Assembly: GCA_002368805.1 (NCBI GenBank)
Contig: DFFH01000147.1
Span: 1 to 8,599 of the forward strand
Direction: 5' to 3'
Length of the DNA: 8,599 nt
Source: Mageeibacillus sp. UBA3781
GTDB lineage: Bacteria; Bacillota; Clostridia; Saccharofermentanales; Saccharofermentanaceae
Shown: positions 1-6,734 of the stretch, piece after piece
Numbering within the stretch: position 1 is the first letter of the stretch
Layout: the number at the start of each line of letters is the position of its first letter
Translations under genes and position numbers: made by a program
The notes under the pieces: generated by a model
What the model saw: only the letters and a program-made list of their open reading frames with translations
Told to the model about the DNA's origin: nothing
The model's database searches: none

Positions 1-908
1 TTACAGATACACATCGGCAGGATACCGATCGTTGCCCACGGGGAATAGCAGAACATCAGGCCGCCGAGAAGACCGATACTTCTGCCGTCTTTGGCAAGAA
101 GAAGAAGGATCGTGATCAGCCAGCCGGGGATGCTCTGATTAAATACATTCATGATCTGGAAGAAGTTTCCATGGATGAAAAGGTGCGAATTCCAGCCTTC
201 CCAGGTCGTATCCGTCTTCGTGATCAGGTTGATCACGTAAGGGATCACGTCAAATCCGGCAAAGAGGATCAGGAAGATGAAAAGGGCACGGGAAGCTCTC
301 TTATAGAGAAGAGAGGCTCCGGCAAAGATCAGGAATAATCCGATGCCGGACCAGATGAGAAGGACGATACGCGCGACGAGAAGTCCGAAGATCTTTCCGA
401 AAAGCGCAGGGATCATCCAGAAGACGAAGTAATAGGCAAAGGCGGCGGTTCCACTGCCGAGGCTTGCTGCGACGGCGGGATTCTGCTGGGTGGAATAGTC
501 ATAGACGACCGGCCATTTATACTCGACCAGGTCATTTAAGATCGCATAGCGGACACGGTGGTCTGCCGAGCAGTTGCCAAATTCACCGACGCCGCCCCAG
601 TAAAGAAAGAGCGGGATCGCGATGAGAAGGAAGATCAGGCAGGAAGCCTTGATCTCGATCTTTTTCTCAGATGGGTCAAGTGCCACATCCGGGGACTTTT
701 TTCCGTAATCGCGCATCGCGAGGATCACTGCGCCTGCGATGCCGGCTGAGAAGAGAAGTGCCCACCAGACCTTAAGGTAACCGATGAAGAAAATAATGAC
801 CGGGAGCGACAGATAGATGAGTGCTGCCCGGTAGAAACTATTTGCCCGGATCGTTACAGACCGGGAATTCAAGCTTTTTTCTGTTTTCAGTGAATCCACG
901 ACTTTCAT
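1..908 (-). CDS. Polytopic membrane protein, GT-C glycosyltransferase-like (partial)
   Basis: This is an open frame of 302 codons that runs off the left edge, so the C-terminus is missing. The start is the ATG at 908, preceded by TTGGAGGC about nine bases upstream. The product has a short charged N-terminus and then about eight hydrophobic segments (roughly residues 27-44, 46-64, 88-104, 153-171, 173-198, 206-228, 259-273, 275-299). The large loop after the third segment contains GEFGNCSADHRVRYAILNDL (108-127) followed by WPVVYD. An acidic residue plus histidine, then an 'ILNDL..WPV' stretch, recalls uncharacterised Firmicutes membrane proteins that resemble GT-C, lipid-linked-sugar glycosyltransferases; the later FNQSIPGWL (256-264) fits the same group. 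That assignment rests on memory of the family and is tentative. It could instead be a polymerase or transporter of surface polymers. It starts 19 bases after the upstream gene's stop, so the two are very probably co-transcribed. Confidence 0.85.
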   Translation of the reverse strand, partial: MKVVDSLKTEKSLNSRSVTIRANSFYRAALIYLSLPVIIFFIGYLKVWWALLFSAGIAGAVILAMRDYGKKSPDVALDPSEKKIEIKASCLIFLLIAIPLFLYWGGVGEFGNCSADHRVRYAILNDLVEYKWPVVYDYSTQQNPAVAASLGSGTAAFAYYFVFWMIPALFGKIFGLLVARIVLLIWSGIGLFLIFAGASLLYKRASRALFIFLILFAGFDVIPYVINLITKTDTTWEGWNSHLFIHGNFFQIMNVFNQSIPGWLITILLLLAKDGRSIGLLGGLMFCYSPWATIGILPMCIC

Positions 909-927
909 GATCCGCTGCCTCCAAGTA

Positions 928-1461
928 TTACTGATTTACGATCGACATTTTCGCGCCGACATACTTTAGGTGGATATGGATATTTCCACCCGGAATAGCT
1001 TCAAACTCAAATGAACGGGAGATGTTGCCTGCAGTATAGTGCACGCTGATCTCGTTATGCTTTACGAATGTCGTCATGGAGATCGTCTGTCCGTTATTTA
1101 TCACGGTCATCGGAGTTCCATTCAGGTAAACCTGAATGCCGATCGCGCATCCCACCATCGTGGACTGACGTGAAAACGTTACTATACAGGGAGCTGCCAG
1201 CGCGCCATCGATGGCATTCTTTTCCGCCGTTCTGGCCATGATGACCGTCTCGGAGGCGGCGATCTTTTTATCGGCAGTAAATGCGTTCTTCATGGCGATG
1301 ACATCATAGACGATCAAACCGGCAACAATTCCTCCGAATACTCCCGGAGAAATGCTGATTCCGAACCAATCCACATTTTTTCCATTCGCATAGATGAGGA
1401 AACCGGAAAAAATGATGATAACGGTACTTACAAGACTGATGATCGCCAAAGACTTTCGCAT
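928..1461 (-). CDS. Small membrane protein with two N-terminal helices and a beta-rich C-terminal domain
   Basis: The product is 177 residues and I do not recognise a named gene. The ATG at 1461 follows GGGAGG at about ten bases, a good ribosome binding site. Two hydrophobic helices lie at about residues 4-25 and 35-57. A short charged, alanine-rich stretch (58-90) follows, then a domain of alternating hydrophobic residues (91-167) with a VYLNG turn (111-115), an NNGQT turn and an IPGGNIHIHLKY ending. That pattern resembles carbohydrate-binding-like beta sandwiches such as the PEGA or DUF2846 types. It is a fold impression, not a match. The gene lies 105 bases downstream of the Mur ligase-CapA gene and 19 bases upstream of the polytopic membrane protein. 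No terminator and only a weak promoter-like sequence are visible in the 105-base gap, so it may be read from the upstream promoter. A role at the membrane with its neighbours is inferred from context only. Confidence 0.85.
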   Translation of the reverse strand: MRKSLAIISLVSTVIIIFSGFLIYANGKNVDWFGISISPGVFGGIVAGLIVYDVIAMKNAFTADKKIAASETVIMARTAEKNAIDGALAAPCIVTFSRQSTMVGCAIGIQVYLNGTPMTVINNGQTISMTTFVKHNEISVHYTAGNISRSFEFEAIPGGNIHIHLKYVGAKMSIVNQ

Positions 1462-1566
1462 GAATGATGAACCTCCCGATGAAGAAAACCTGCTTCCTGA
1501 ATACCCATAGATATGTTGCCATAATTTAAGTGAAAAAGAAAGAGCAGCAGAGGATAGGCAGCAGGG

Positions 1567-3912
1567 TCACATCTGATCCTGGATGTATCTGACGATATCC
1601 GTCATCTTACTTTCTTTCCAGGCGCCTTTTTCTGCTTCTTCCGCGAGCGGGCAGAGGATGAAGAAATCGAGAGTCTCGCCGGGTACTCTTCCGGTACGCA
1701 TGGGCTCGGAAAAATGCGCCTTCCAGTCTTCTTCGGTTGCATTCTTAAAACGATCCGGCTGAAGGAAAGTCATCTGACGCTTCGTCGCAGCGATATGCAT
1801 CTTCGCAGACAGCGGCGACAGGAGCTTATACTCTTCTTCCGGAACATCCTGGAAGATCACCGGGACCTCGCCGGTATCGATCCTCTCGGTATCTCTTAAG
1901 ATGTCGATACCGTAGGGCTTGAAGGTAAACTTCTCGGAAGAAAGATCCAGCTGCAGTAAAAGTCCTTTTTCCGTATTAAACTGGGAGCGCTGGTACGGAG
2001 TGTCGAAGATGAAGTTGCCAAGCGAGTAGAAGATCGCCTTATCGCCGACCATCTCATAGTTCATCGGTACATGCGGGTGATGGGAAACGACGATGTCTGC
2101 GCCCATCTCCAGATACTGGTGATAACGGTCACGGGTGTAAGGGGACGGAAGCGGAGTGAACTCCTCGCCGGCATGGGCCACGACGATGCACCAGCGGCAG
2201 GTCTTCTTGATCTCTGTGATTGCTTCCCGGATCGCGTCGAGATCGCTCCAGCTGAAGCAGCCGGCCTCGGTCTCACTTGCCTTCCGGCAGGCGCGCTGAT
2301 AACCGACACCGAACATGCCGATACCGCCGGACTCCGGAAGGTAGAGGATCTTTCTGGCCTCCTCGATATTCATGCCGGCGCCGATCGTCGCGATGCCGCG
2401 CTTCTTCGCCTCTTCGAGCGTCGATGCGATACCCGCCTCGCCGGCGTCCTTAATGTGATTATTACAGATATTCCAGATGTCGCAGTGGTTTTCGGAAAGA
2501 AAATCTGCGACGGCCGGCTCCATGAAGTGCAGGAGCTGCTTCGCGCCCTCGGTCTCCTCGTTCTTCGGGCAGTCCATGATCGGTCCTTCGACATTGGCGA
2601 TCACATGGTCCGCGTAGGATAGGACGTCTCTGACGCGCTTGCTCAGAAGATTCGGATCTTCCCAGCGGTGATCCATGAACCGGTCAAATCCGATGTCCCC
2701 GGTAAAGACCAGCGTCGTCTCGCCTCTTAGGATCTGGCAGAACTTATTGCCTCTGGCTTCGAAGTCCTTGAAGTGGGTGTAGGATGCGGCGGCAGGGGAA
2801 AGGATGCAGGCTTTTCCTTCCGGAGTGATCTTTCTGCCGAGATCGACCGATTCTTTCAGATCGGCGACCAGATGGGTATAGGGAAGATCTCCGACATCCT
2901 CGTAGATGCGCTTGCCGGACTCATAAGAGAAGATGTACTGATATTCCGGGTGTGCTTTTACAAAGTCGATGAGTGCGGTATAGTCGATGCCGCGGTCCAT
3001 GCCGCCGATCAGGAGAGTGCCGGTATTGGAGATACTGGTCGCCGCCTGAATGGTTGCCTGGGGGATCGTGCTGATGGAATCGTTATAGAAGTCGATCCCG
3101 TCGAAGTTGCCGACGAATTCGAGACGGTGGCGCAGTCCGGTGAAGGACTCGATGCTCTTTCTTACCTTCTCGGGATCAAGGCCGAAGACCTCGGTGCAGA
3201 TACGGAAAACGAAGGTCGCATTGAACTGGTTATGGGCACCTCTGAGCTTCATATCGAAGTTCATCGATGTATTAAAATCAAGCCTCGTTTTCTTCGCCTT
3301 CGTTTCGATCTCCGGAACGTCGTTCCCGTAGTAGAGAAAGTCGCCGGAGGTCTGGTGTATCGTGATATTCTTCTTTGCGTTAAAGTAATTCTCCATCGTG
3401 ATATAACGGTCGAGATGGTCCTCATAGAGGTTCAGGAAGACCGCCACATGCGGGGAGGTATCAAGGTCGGAGAGCTGATGACAGGAAAGTTCGTAGACGA
3501 TCGGTGTCCCCTCGTGGATCGCGTCATAGTAATCAAAGCACGGAAGACCGATGTTTCCGCAGAGGATCGCATCGCCGTTTCTGATCTCGGAAAGAACGTG
3601 ATACAGAAGAGACGAGGTAGTGCTTTTGCCTTTAGTACCGGTAATACCGATGACCTGGGACGAAAACTCCTCCATGAAGAGGCGGGTCTGGGAAATATAT
3701 TTCGGATCGTCGATATGCGTGATGATTCCGGGGCTCTTGATGATGAGGTCGTAATCGCCGGAGAGCTTCCGGATCTCATCCTCTTTTCCCTCGACGAGGT
3801 CGTAGGATGCGGAAGGGCAGTGCTCCCGTAAGAATGTCTCGGTGGACTTGCCTTCTCTTCCTTTTCCCCAGATGAGGATGCGCTTATTATCGAGCTTTTC
3901 CGTGATTCTCAT
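1567..3912 (-). CDS. Fusion protein: MurD-type Mur ligase + CapA-family metallophosphatase-like domain
   Basis: The 781-residue product is two complete enzymes in one chain. Residues 1-397 are a MurD-type ligase, which joins glutamate to UDP-MurNAc-L-Ala using ATP. They contain GKGREG (16-21) in the UDP-binding domain, the P-loop GITGTKGKST (89-98), ELSCHQ (141-146), EDHLDRY (164-170), a lysine in NAKKN (about K180) at the carbamylated-lysine position, GAHNQFN (225-231), FTGLRHRLE (257-265), NDSIST (277-282), GGMDRG (303-308) and LSPAAAS with FEARGN (371-389). Classical MurD has NDSKAT and GGxxK; here these are NDSI and R307. Residues 398-781 are a CapA (PGA_cap) domain: FTGDIGFDR (403-411), NVEGP (440-444), NNHIKDAG (484-491), HAGEE (580-584), HHPH (611-614) and YSLGNFIFD (629-637). 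No signal peptide or membrane helix is visible, so the whole protein should be cytosolic. The start is the ATG at 3912 with AAGGAG ten bases upstream. It could be the cell's MurD, a second MurD-like enzyme, or part of a glutamyl-polymer pathway. Confidence 0.96.
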   Translation of the reverse strand: MRITEKLDNKRILIWGKGREGKSTETFLREHCPSASYDLVEGKEDEIRKLSGDYDLIIKSPGIITHIDDPKYISQTRLFMEEFSSQVIGITGTKGKSTTSSLLYHVLSEIRNGDAILCGNIGLPCFDYYDAIHEGTPIVYELSCHQLSDLDTSPHVAVFLNLYEDHLDRYITMENYFNAKKNITIHQTSGDFLYYGNDVPEIETKAKKTRLDFNTSMNFDMKLRGAHNQFNATFVFRICTEVFGLDPEKVRKSIESFTGLRHRLEFVGNFDGIDFYNDSISTIPQATIQAATSISNTGTLLIGGMDRGIDYTALIDFVKAHPEYQYIFSYESGKRIYEDVGDLPYTHLVADLKESVDLGRKITPEGKACILSPAAASYTHFKDFEARGNKFCQILRGETTLVFTGDIGFDRFMDHRWEDPNLLSKRVRDVLSYADHVIANVEGPIMDCPKNEETEGAKQLLHFMEPAVADFLSENHCDIWNICNNHIKDAGEAGIASTLEEAKKRGIATIGAGMNIEEARKILYLPESGGIGMFGVGYQRACRKASETEAGCFSWSDLDAIREAITEIKKTCRWCIVVAHAGEEFTPLPSPYTRDRYHQYLEMGADIVVSHHPHVPMNYEMVGDKAIFYSLGNFIFDTPYQRSQFNTEKGLLLQLDLSSEKFTFKPYGIDILRDTERIDTGEVPVIFQDVPEEEYKLLSPLSAKMHIAATKRQMTFLQPDRFKNATEEDWKAHFSEPMRTGRVPGETLDFFILCPLAEEAEKGAWKESKMTDIVRYIQDQM

Positions 3913-3941
3913 GTATCGATATCTCCTTTTCGTGCATCCCT

Positions 3942-3969
3942 ATTATACTCTATATCCCGGAAATGGTGA
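3942..3969 (-). promoter_or_regulatory. Candidate promoter of the Mur ligase-CapA gene
   Basis: On the minus strand a perfect TATAAT lies at 3947-3942, about 30 bases before the ATG at 3912. The -35 region is poor: TCACCA with a 16-base spacer, or CTCACC with 17. Transcription would start near 3935, giving a leader of only about 23 bases that just holds the AAGGAG ribosome binding site. No terminator hairpin with a T-run was found in the 133-base gap after the MATE gene, so read-through from upstream is also possible. Confidence 0.5.
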
Positions 3970-4045
3970 GACTGACCACGGAATATTGCAGGAATGGCGG
4001 ACAATGCCCGGGGATCCGAGTGGAAGTGGCGATGCCGGGAGGGAA

Positions 4046-5473
4046 TCAGAGTTCTTTTGAAGCTTTTTGGTGGAGCATCTTCCGCCAGATGGTGAAGTAC
4101 ATCGTGGAGAAGCAGATGCTGGCGCCGATCAGCTGGCTTAGGAACTCTGCCCAGAAGACACCTTCGACACCGAGTCCGATATTCGGCAGAAGAAGAGTCA
4201 GAGGGGTCACGAGAATGATCTTCCTGAGCATGGAGAAAAAGAGTGCCTGTTTCGGGCGGTTCAGGGCAACGAATGTGGTCTGGCCGCTCATCTGAAGCGC
4301 CATGAACGGGAACGCGCCGAAGTAGATCCTCCCGCAGTGGACCGTCAGCGAGATGAGCTCGGGGTCGTCGGTGAAGATCCGGATGATCGGCTCCGGGATA
4401 AGGAGCATCAAGATCCAAAGCAGGGTATTGACCAGAAGTCCGGACAGCAGGATGAAGCGGATGCATGTGGAGACGCGGTCGTCTTTCCTGGCGCCGTAGT
4501 TGTAGCTCATGACGTTCTGGCCGGCGCCGGTAACACCGCTGTTCGGGAGGCTCATGATCTCTCTTATCGAGTTGATCAGGCTCATCGCTCCGATGTAGAG
4601 GGTGCTGAGCTCGCCGCCGAAGCCCTTGAGCATGACATTGACGACGGCCTGCGTGATGCTGGAAGTGACCTTGAAAGTAAATCCGGTCGCGCCGAGCTTC
4701 AGAAGGCCGGGAAGCTGGGCCTTATCGATGCAGAAGCGCTTCAGCCTAAGCGGCGGGCGCTTGCTTCTCAGGAAGAAGATGACCCACAGGGCAGAGGCGC
4801 TCTGGGAAAGAACAGTTGCCAGGGCGGCGCCGCGGATCCCCATATCGAAAGTGAAGATGAAAAGCGGATCGAGGGCGATATTCAGGACAGCACCGAGAAT
4901 GACCGTGGCCATGCCGATCTTCGGGAAGCCCTGTGCATTGATAAACGGATTCATGCCGAGACTGATCAGGACAGGGATCGTACCGATCACATAGATTCGG
5001 AAATACTCAATGGCATAGGGAAGTGACTCTTCGTTACCGCCGAGGAGTTCCAGAAGAAACGGTGCGAAGGCGAAAAGGATCACGGTCAGTGCTGCGCCTA
5101 TAAGAAGAAGGAGCGTAAAGGACGTGGCCATCATGCGCTCGGCTTTCTCGTCATTTTTCTCACCGCGGGCGATCGTTGCGAGGGTGGTACCGCCGGTACT
5201 GAAGAGATTGGCAAATCCGCTGATCAGGGTGATCAGGGGGAAGCATACGCCGAGTCCCGTGATGGCAAAAGTACCCGTCTCCCCCATGTGGCCGATATAG
5301 GCGCGGTCCACGATGTTATAGAGAACGACGACGATCTCGGCGAGCATGATCGGAAGTCCGAGTCTGAGGATAAGAAACGGGACGTTTCCTCTGGAAAAAT
5401 CACCTTTCGCGGAGGACATAGCGGATCCTTCGTTCTCAGTGCTCTTCAGGTGTTCGTTCTCCGGATCTCTCAT
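4046..5473 (-). CDS. MATE-family efflux transporter
   Basis: The product is 475 residues, the usual length for a twelve-helix MATE (multi-antimicrobial extrusion) transporter, which expels cationic drugs or metabolites in exchange for Na+ or H+ across the cytoplasmic membrane. Family hallmarks are visible: YNIVDRAYIGHMG near residue 52, GGTTLATIARG near 94, the repeat-like GIRGAALATVLSQ, and the second-half QNVMSYNYGARKDDR. Hydrophobic helices cover the chain, and the tail is basic. The frame is open further upstream to 5707, but that part lies inside the CDF gene. I chose the ATG at 5473 because AGGAGG sits six bases before it and just after the CDF stop. A second ATG at 5419 (MSSAKGD) has a weaker AAGGA and would remove an 18-residue acidic leader; both are possible. 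The gene follows the CDF metal exporter by 13 bases and is presumably co-transcribed with it. The substrate cannot be told from sequence. Confidence 0.93.
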   Translation of the reverse strand: MRDPENEHLKSTENEGSAMSSAKGDFSRGNVPFLILRLGLPIMLAEIVVVLYNIVDRAYIGHMGETGTFAITGLGVCFPLITLISGFANLFSTGGTTLATIARGEKNDEKAERMMATSFTLLLLIGAALTVILFAFAPFLLELLGGNEESLPYAIEYFRIYVIGTIPVLISLGMNPFINAQGFPKIGMATVILGAVLNIALDPLFIFTFDMGIRGAALATVLSQSASALWVIFFLRSKRPPLRLKRFCIDKAQLPGLLKLGATGFTFKVTSSITQAVVNVMLKGFGGELSTLYIGAMSLINSIREIMSLPNSGVTGAGQNVMSYNYGARKDDRVSTCIRFILLSGLLVNTLLWILMLLIPEPIIRIFTDDPELISLTVHCGRIYFGAFPFMALQMSGQTTFVALNRPKQALFFSMLRKIILVTPLTLLLPNIGLGVEGVFWAEFLSQLIGASICFSTMYFTIWRKMLHQKASKEL

Positions 5474-5479
5474 GCACGG

Positions 5480-5489
5480 CCTCCTATCA
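5480..5489 (-). promoter_or_regulatory. Ribosome binding site of the MATE gene, overlapping tandem CDF stop codons
   Basis: The CDF gene ends in two in-frame stops, TGA then TAG (5489-5484). AGGAGG (5485-5480) begins inside the TAG and lies six bases before the MATE ATG at 5473. This favours the 5473 start over the ATG at 5419, and suggests that ribosomes finishing the CDF gene can feed the MATE gene. Confidence 0.7.
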
Positions 5490-6653
5490 GACGTAGGAGC
5501 GGTCGATCTTGATGACGCAGTAGTAATGAGGATGCTTCTCCAGCATCTTCTCGCGGACGGTCTGGACGAGTTCTTTTTCCGAGGTCGTAATATCGTGCGG
5601 GACGACCATATCGAAGATGAGGTTCGTGTGGCTTTCGCCGGGGACCATGCGGAAATCATGGATCGTGATACGCTCGTCGATCGTCTTGGCAAATGCTCTG
5701 GCCTCATCCTGAAGCTTCATGAGATCTTTGTTTTTCGTATCGATCGGGTCCATGTGGATGACGGCCTCGCAGTCCAGCTCGCGCGCCAGGTCGAGCTCGA
5801 TATTATCGATCACGTCGTGGATATAAAACATATCCTGGAAAGCGGATACTTCCGCGTGAAGAGAGATCATCTTCCGGCCCGGGCCGTAGTCGTGGACGAC
5901 CACATCGTGGATGCCGGAAACCGGCTCATGGGACAAGACGATCTCTTCGATCTTATCGATGAATTCCTTAGACGGCGGGGTGCCGAGCAGTGGCTCGATC
6001 GTATCCCGCGCGGCATTGATGCCGGAGTAGAGGATAAATACGGCGAGCGCGACACCGATATATGCATCGACCGGAAGGTCGGTGAACTTCGTGGAGATGA
6101 CGGCGAGAAGAACAACGGACGTGGAGATCATGTCGTTTCTGCTGTCGATGGCGGTCGCGCGCATGGCGGCGGAATCGATGATCTTCGCCCAGTGGAAGTT
6201 GTAGTACATCATGTAGGTCTTCACGAGAAGCGAGGCGATCAGGATCGCGACAGCCGGGATCGTGCAGTCAACAGCGGTCGGGTGGATGATGCCCTCGATC
6301 GAAGACTTTCCGAGTTCAAAGCCCATGATGCAGATGAGAAGGGACACCAGAAGACCCGAGATGTACTCGATACGGCCATGACCGAAAGGATGGTCGGCGT
6401 CAGGTGCTTTTCCCGCGAGACGGAAACCGATCATGGTGATGATCGAAGATCCGGCGTCCGACAGGTTATTCAGCGCATCACCGACGATCGCGATCGAGTG
6501 CGTCAGGATGCCCATGATGAGCTTGCCGATGAAAAGAATGATGTTGAAAAAGATCCCGCAGGCACCGCAGATACTGCCGACGCTGCGGCGGACTTCCGGA
6601 TTCTGGGGCTGCTTATAGCCCGGGACCAGTTTTCGGATCAGAAGCGAAACCAT
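5487..6653 (-). CDS. Cation diffusion facilitator (CDF) metal exporter, probably Mn/Fe type
   Basis: The 388-residue product is a CDF transporter, which exports divalent metal ions from the cytoplasm by proton antiport. Six membrane helices fall in about residues 25-215. Helix 2 carries N62 and D66 in GDALNNLSDAGSS, and helix 5 carries D170 and D174 in AIDSRND. The Zn subfamily typically has histidine in the helix-5 site, while NxxxD/DxxxD is associated with Mn-transporting members, so manganese (or iron) is the likelier substrate. DHPFGHGRIEY (87-97) is the usual loop after helix 2. A cytosolic ferredoxin-like dimer domain (about 226-305) is followed by a second, similar-looking unit (about 318-388), making the protein longer than the roughly 300-residue minimal family members. 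The ATG at 6653 follows AAGGAG by about five bases. It is the first gene of a two-gene unit with the MATE transporter and diverges from gatC. Confidence 0.95.
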   Translation of the reverse strand: MVSLLIRKLVPGYKQPQNPEVRRSVGSICGACGIFFNIILFIGKLIMGILTHSIAIVGDALNNLSDAGSSIITMIGFRLAGKAPDADHPFGHGRIEYISGLLVSLLICIMGFELGKSSIEGIIHPTAVDCTIPAVAILIASLLVKTYMMYYNFHWAKIIDSAAMRATAIDSRNDMISTSVVLLAVISTKFTDLPVDAYIGVALAVFILYSGINAARDTIEPLLGTPPSKEFIDKIEEIVLSHEPVSGIHDVVVHDYGPGRKMISLHAEVSAFQDMFYIHDVIDNIELDLARELDCEAVIHMDPIDTKNKDLMKLQDEARAFAKTIDERITIHDFRMVPGESHTNLIFDMVVPHDITTSEKELVQTVREKMLEKHPHYYCVIKIDRSYV

Positions 6654-6681
6654 AATTACTCCTTCTTAGAATGCTCCATAC

Positions 6682-6690
6682 ATTATAACA
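6682..6690 (-). promoter_or_regulatory. Extended -10 promoter of the CDF-MATE unit
   Basis: On the minus strand 6690-6682 reads TGTTATAAT, a perfect extended -10 (TGnTATAAT). An 18-base spacer leads to TCTACA, which matches four of six -35 positions. Transcription would start near 6675, about 22 bases before the ATG at 6653. The leader is too short for a manganese (yybP-ykoY) riboswitch, so any metal control would have to act at the promoter. Confidence 0.6.
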
Positions 6691-6700
6691 GGGTTTGTTG

Positions 6701-6706
6701 TAAAAT
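6701..6706 (+). promoter_or_regulatory. Candidate -10 box for gatC-gatA
   Basis: TAAAAT lies 29 bases before the preferred gatC ATG at 6735, in an AT-rich patch unlike the surrounding DNA. The matching -35 is weak (CATACA at 6677-6682, 18-base spacer). It overlaps the divergent CDF promoter region, so the two promoters would share the same 70 to 80 bases. Confidence 0.35.
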
Positions 6707-6734
6707 GTAGATGTTATCTTAGATGGGGGATCGT

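Noticed and set aside
558..749. 63-codon plus-strand frame
   Set aside because: Lies opposite the GT-C-like membrane protein gene and has no ribosome binding site or protein features.
1462..1566. Promoter-like sequence before the two-helix membrane protein (TTTTCA, 17 bases, TATCTA on the minus strand)
   Set aside because: It matches only four of six and three of six consensus bases, too weak to list as a promoter. No hairpin terminator is seen in this gap either.
2773..3831. 352-codon plus-strand open frame opposite the Mur ligase domain
   Set aside because: Antisense shadow of a well-supported gene, with no domain and no convincing ribosome binding site. The same holds for the plus-strand frames at 2071-2622 and 4337-5026.
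3949..4045. Possible terminator after the MATE gene
   Set aside because: Only weak pairings such as TGGT/ACCA and a long-looped CCCGG/CCGGG are seen, with no T-run following. Not enough for a terminator call.
3909..4466. Minus-strand frame of 185 codons overlapping the end of the MATE gene
   Set aside because: Pro/His/Arg-rich product in another frame of the MATE gene; it spans the promoter gap without any protein features.
6654..6680. Manganese riboswitch (yybP-ykoY) in the CDF leader
   Set aside because: The predicted leader is only about 22 bases, far too short for a riboswitch.
5346..6710. 454-codon open frame on the plus strand opposite the CDF and MATE genes
   Set aside because: Its product is Asp/Arg/His/Val-rich with no recognisable domain, and it is the complement of genes with clear family motifs and ribosome binding sites. 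The codon bias of the real genes keeps this antisense frame open.
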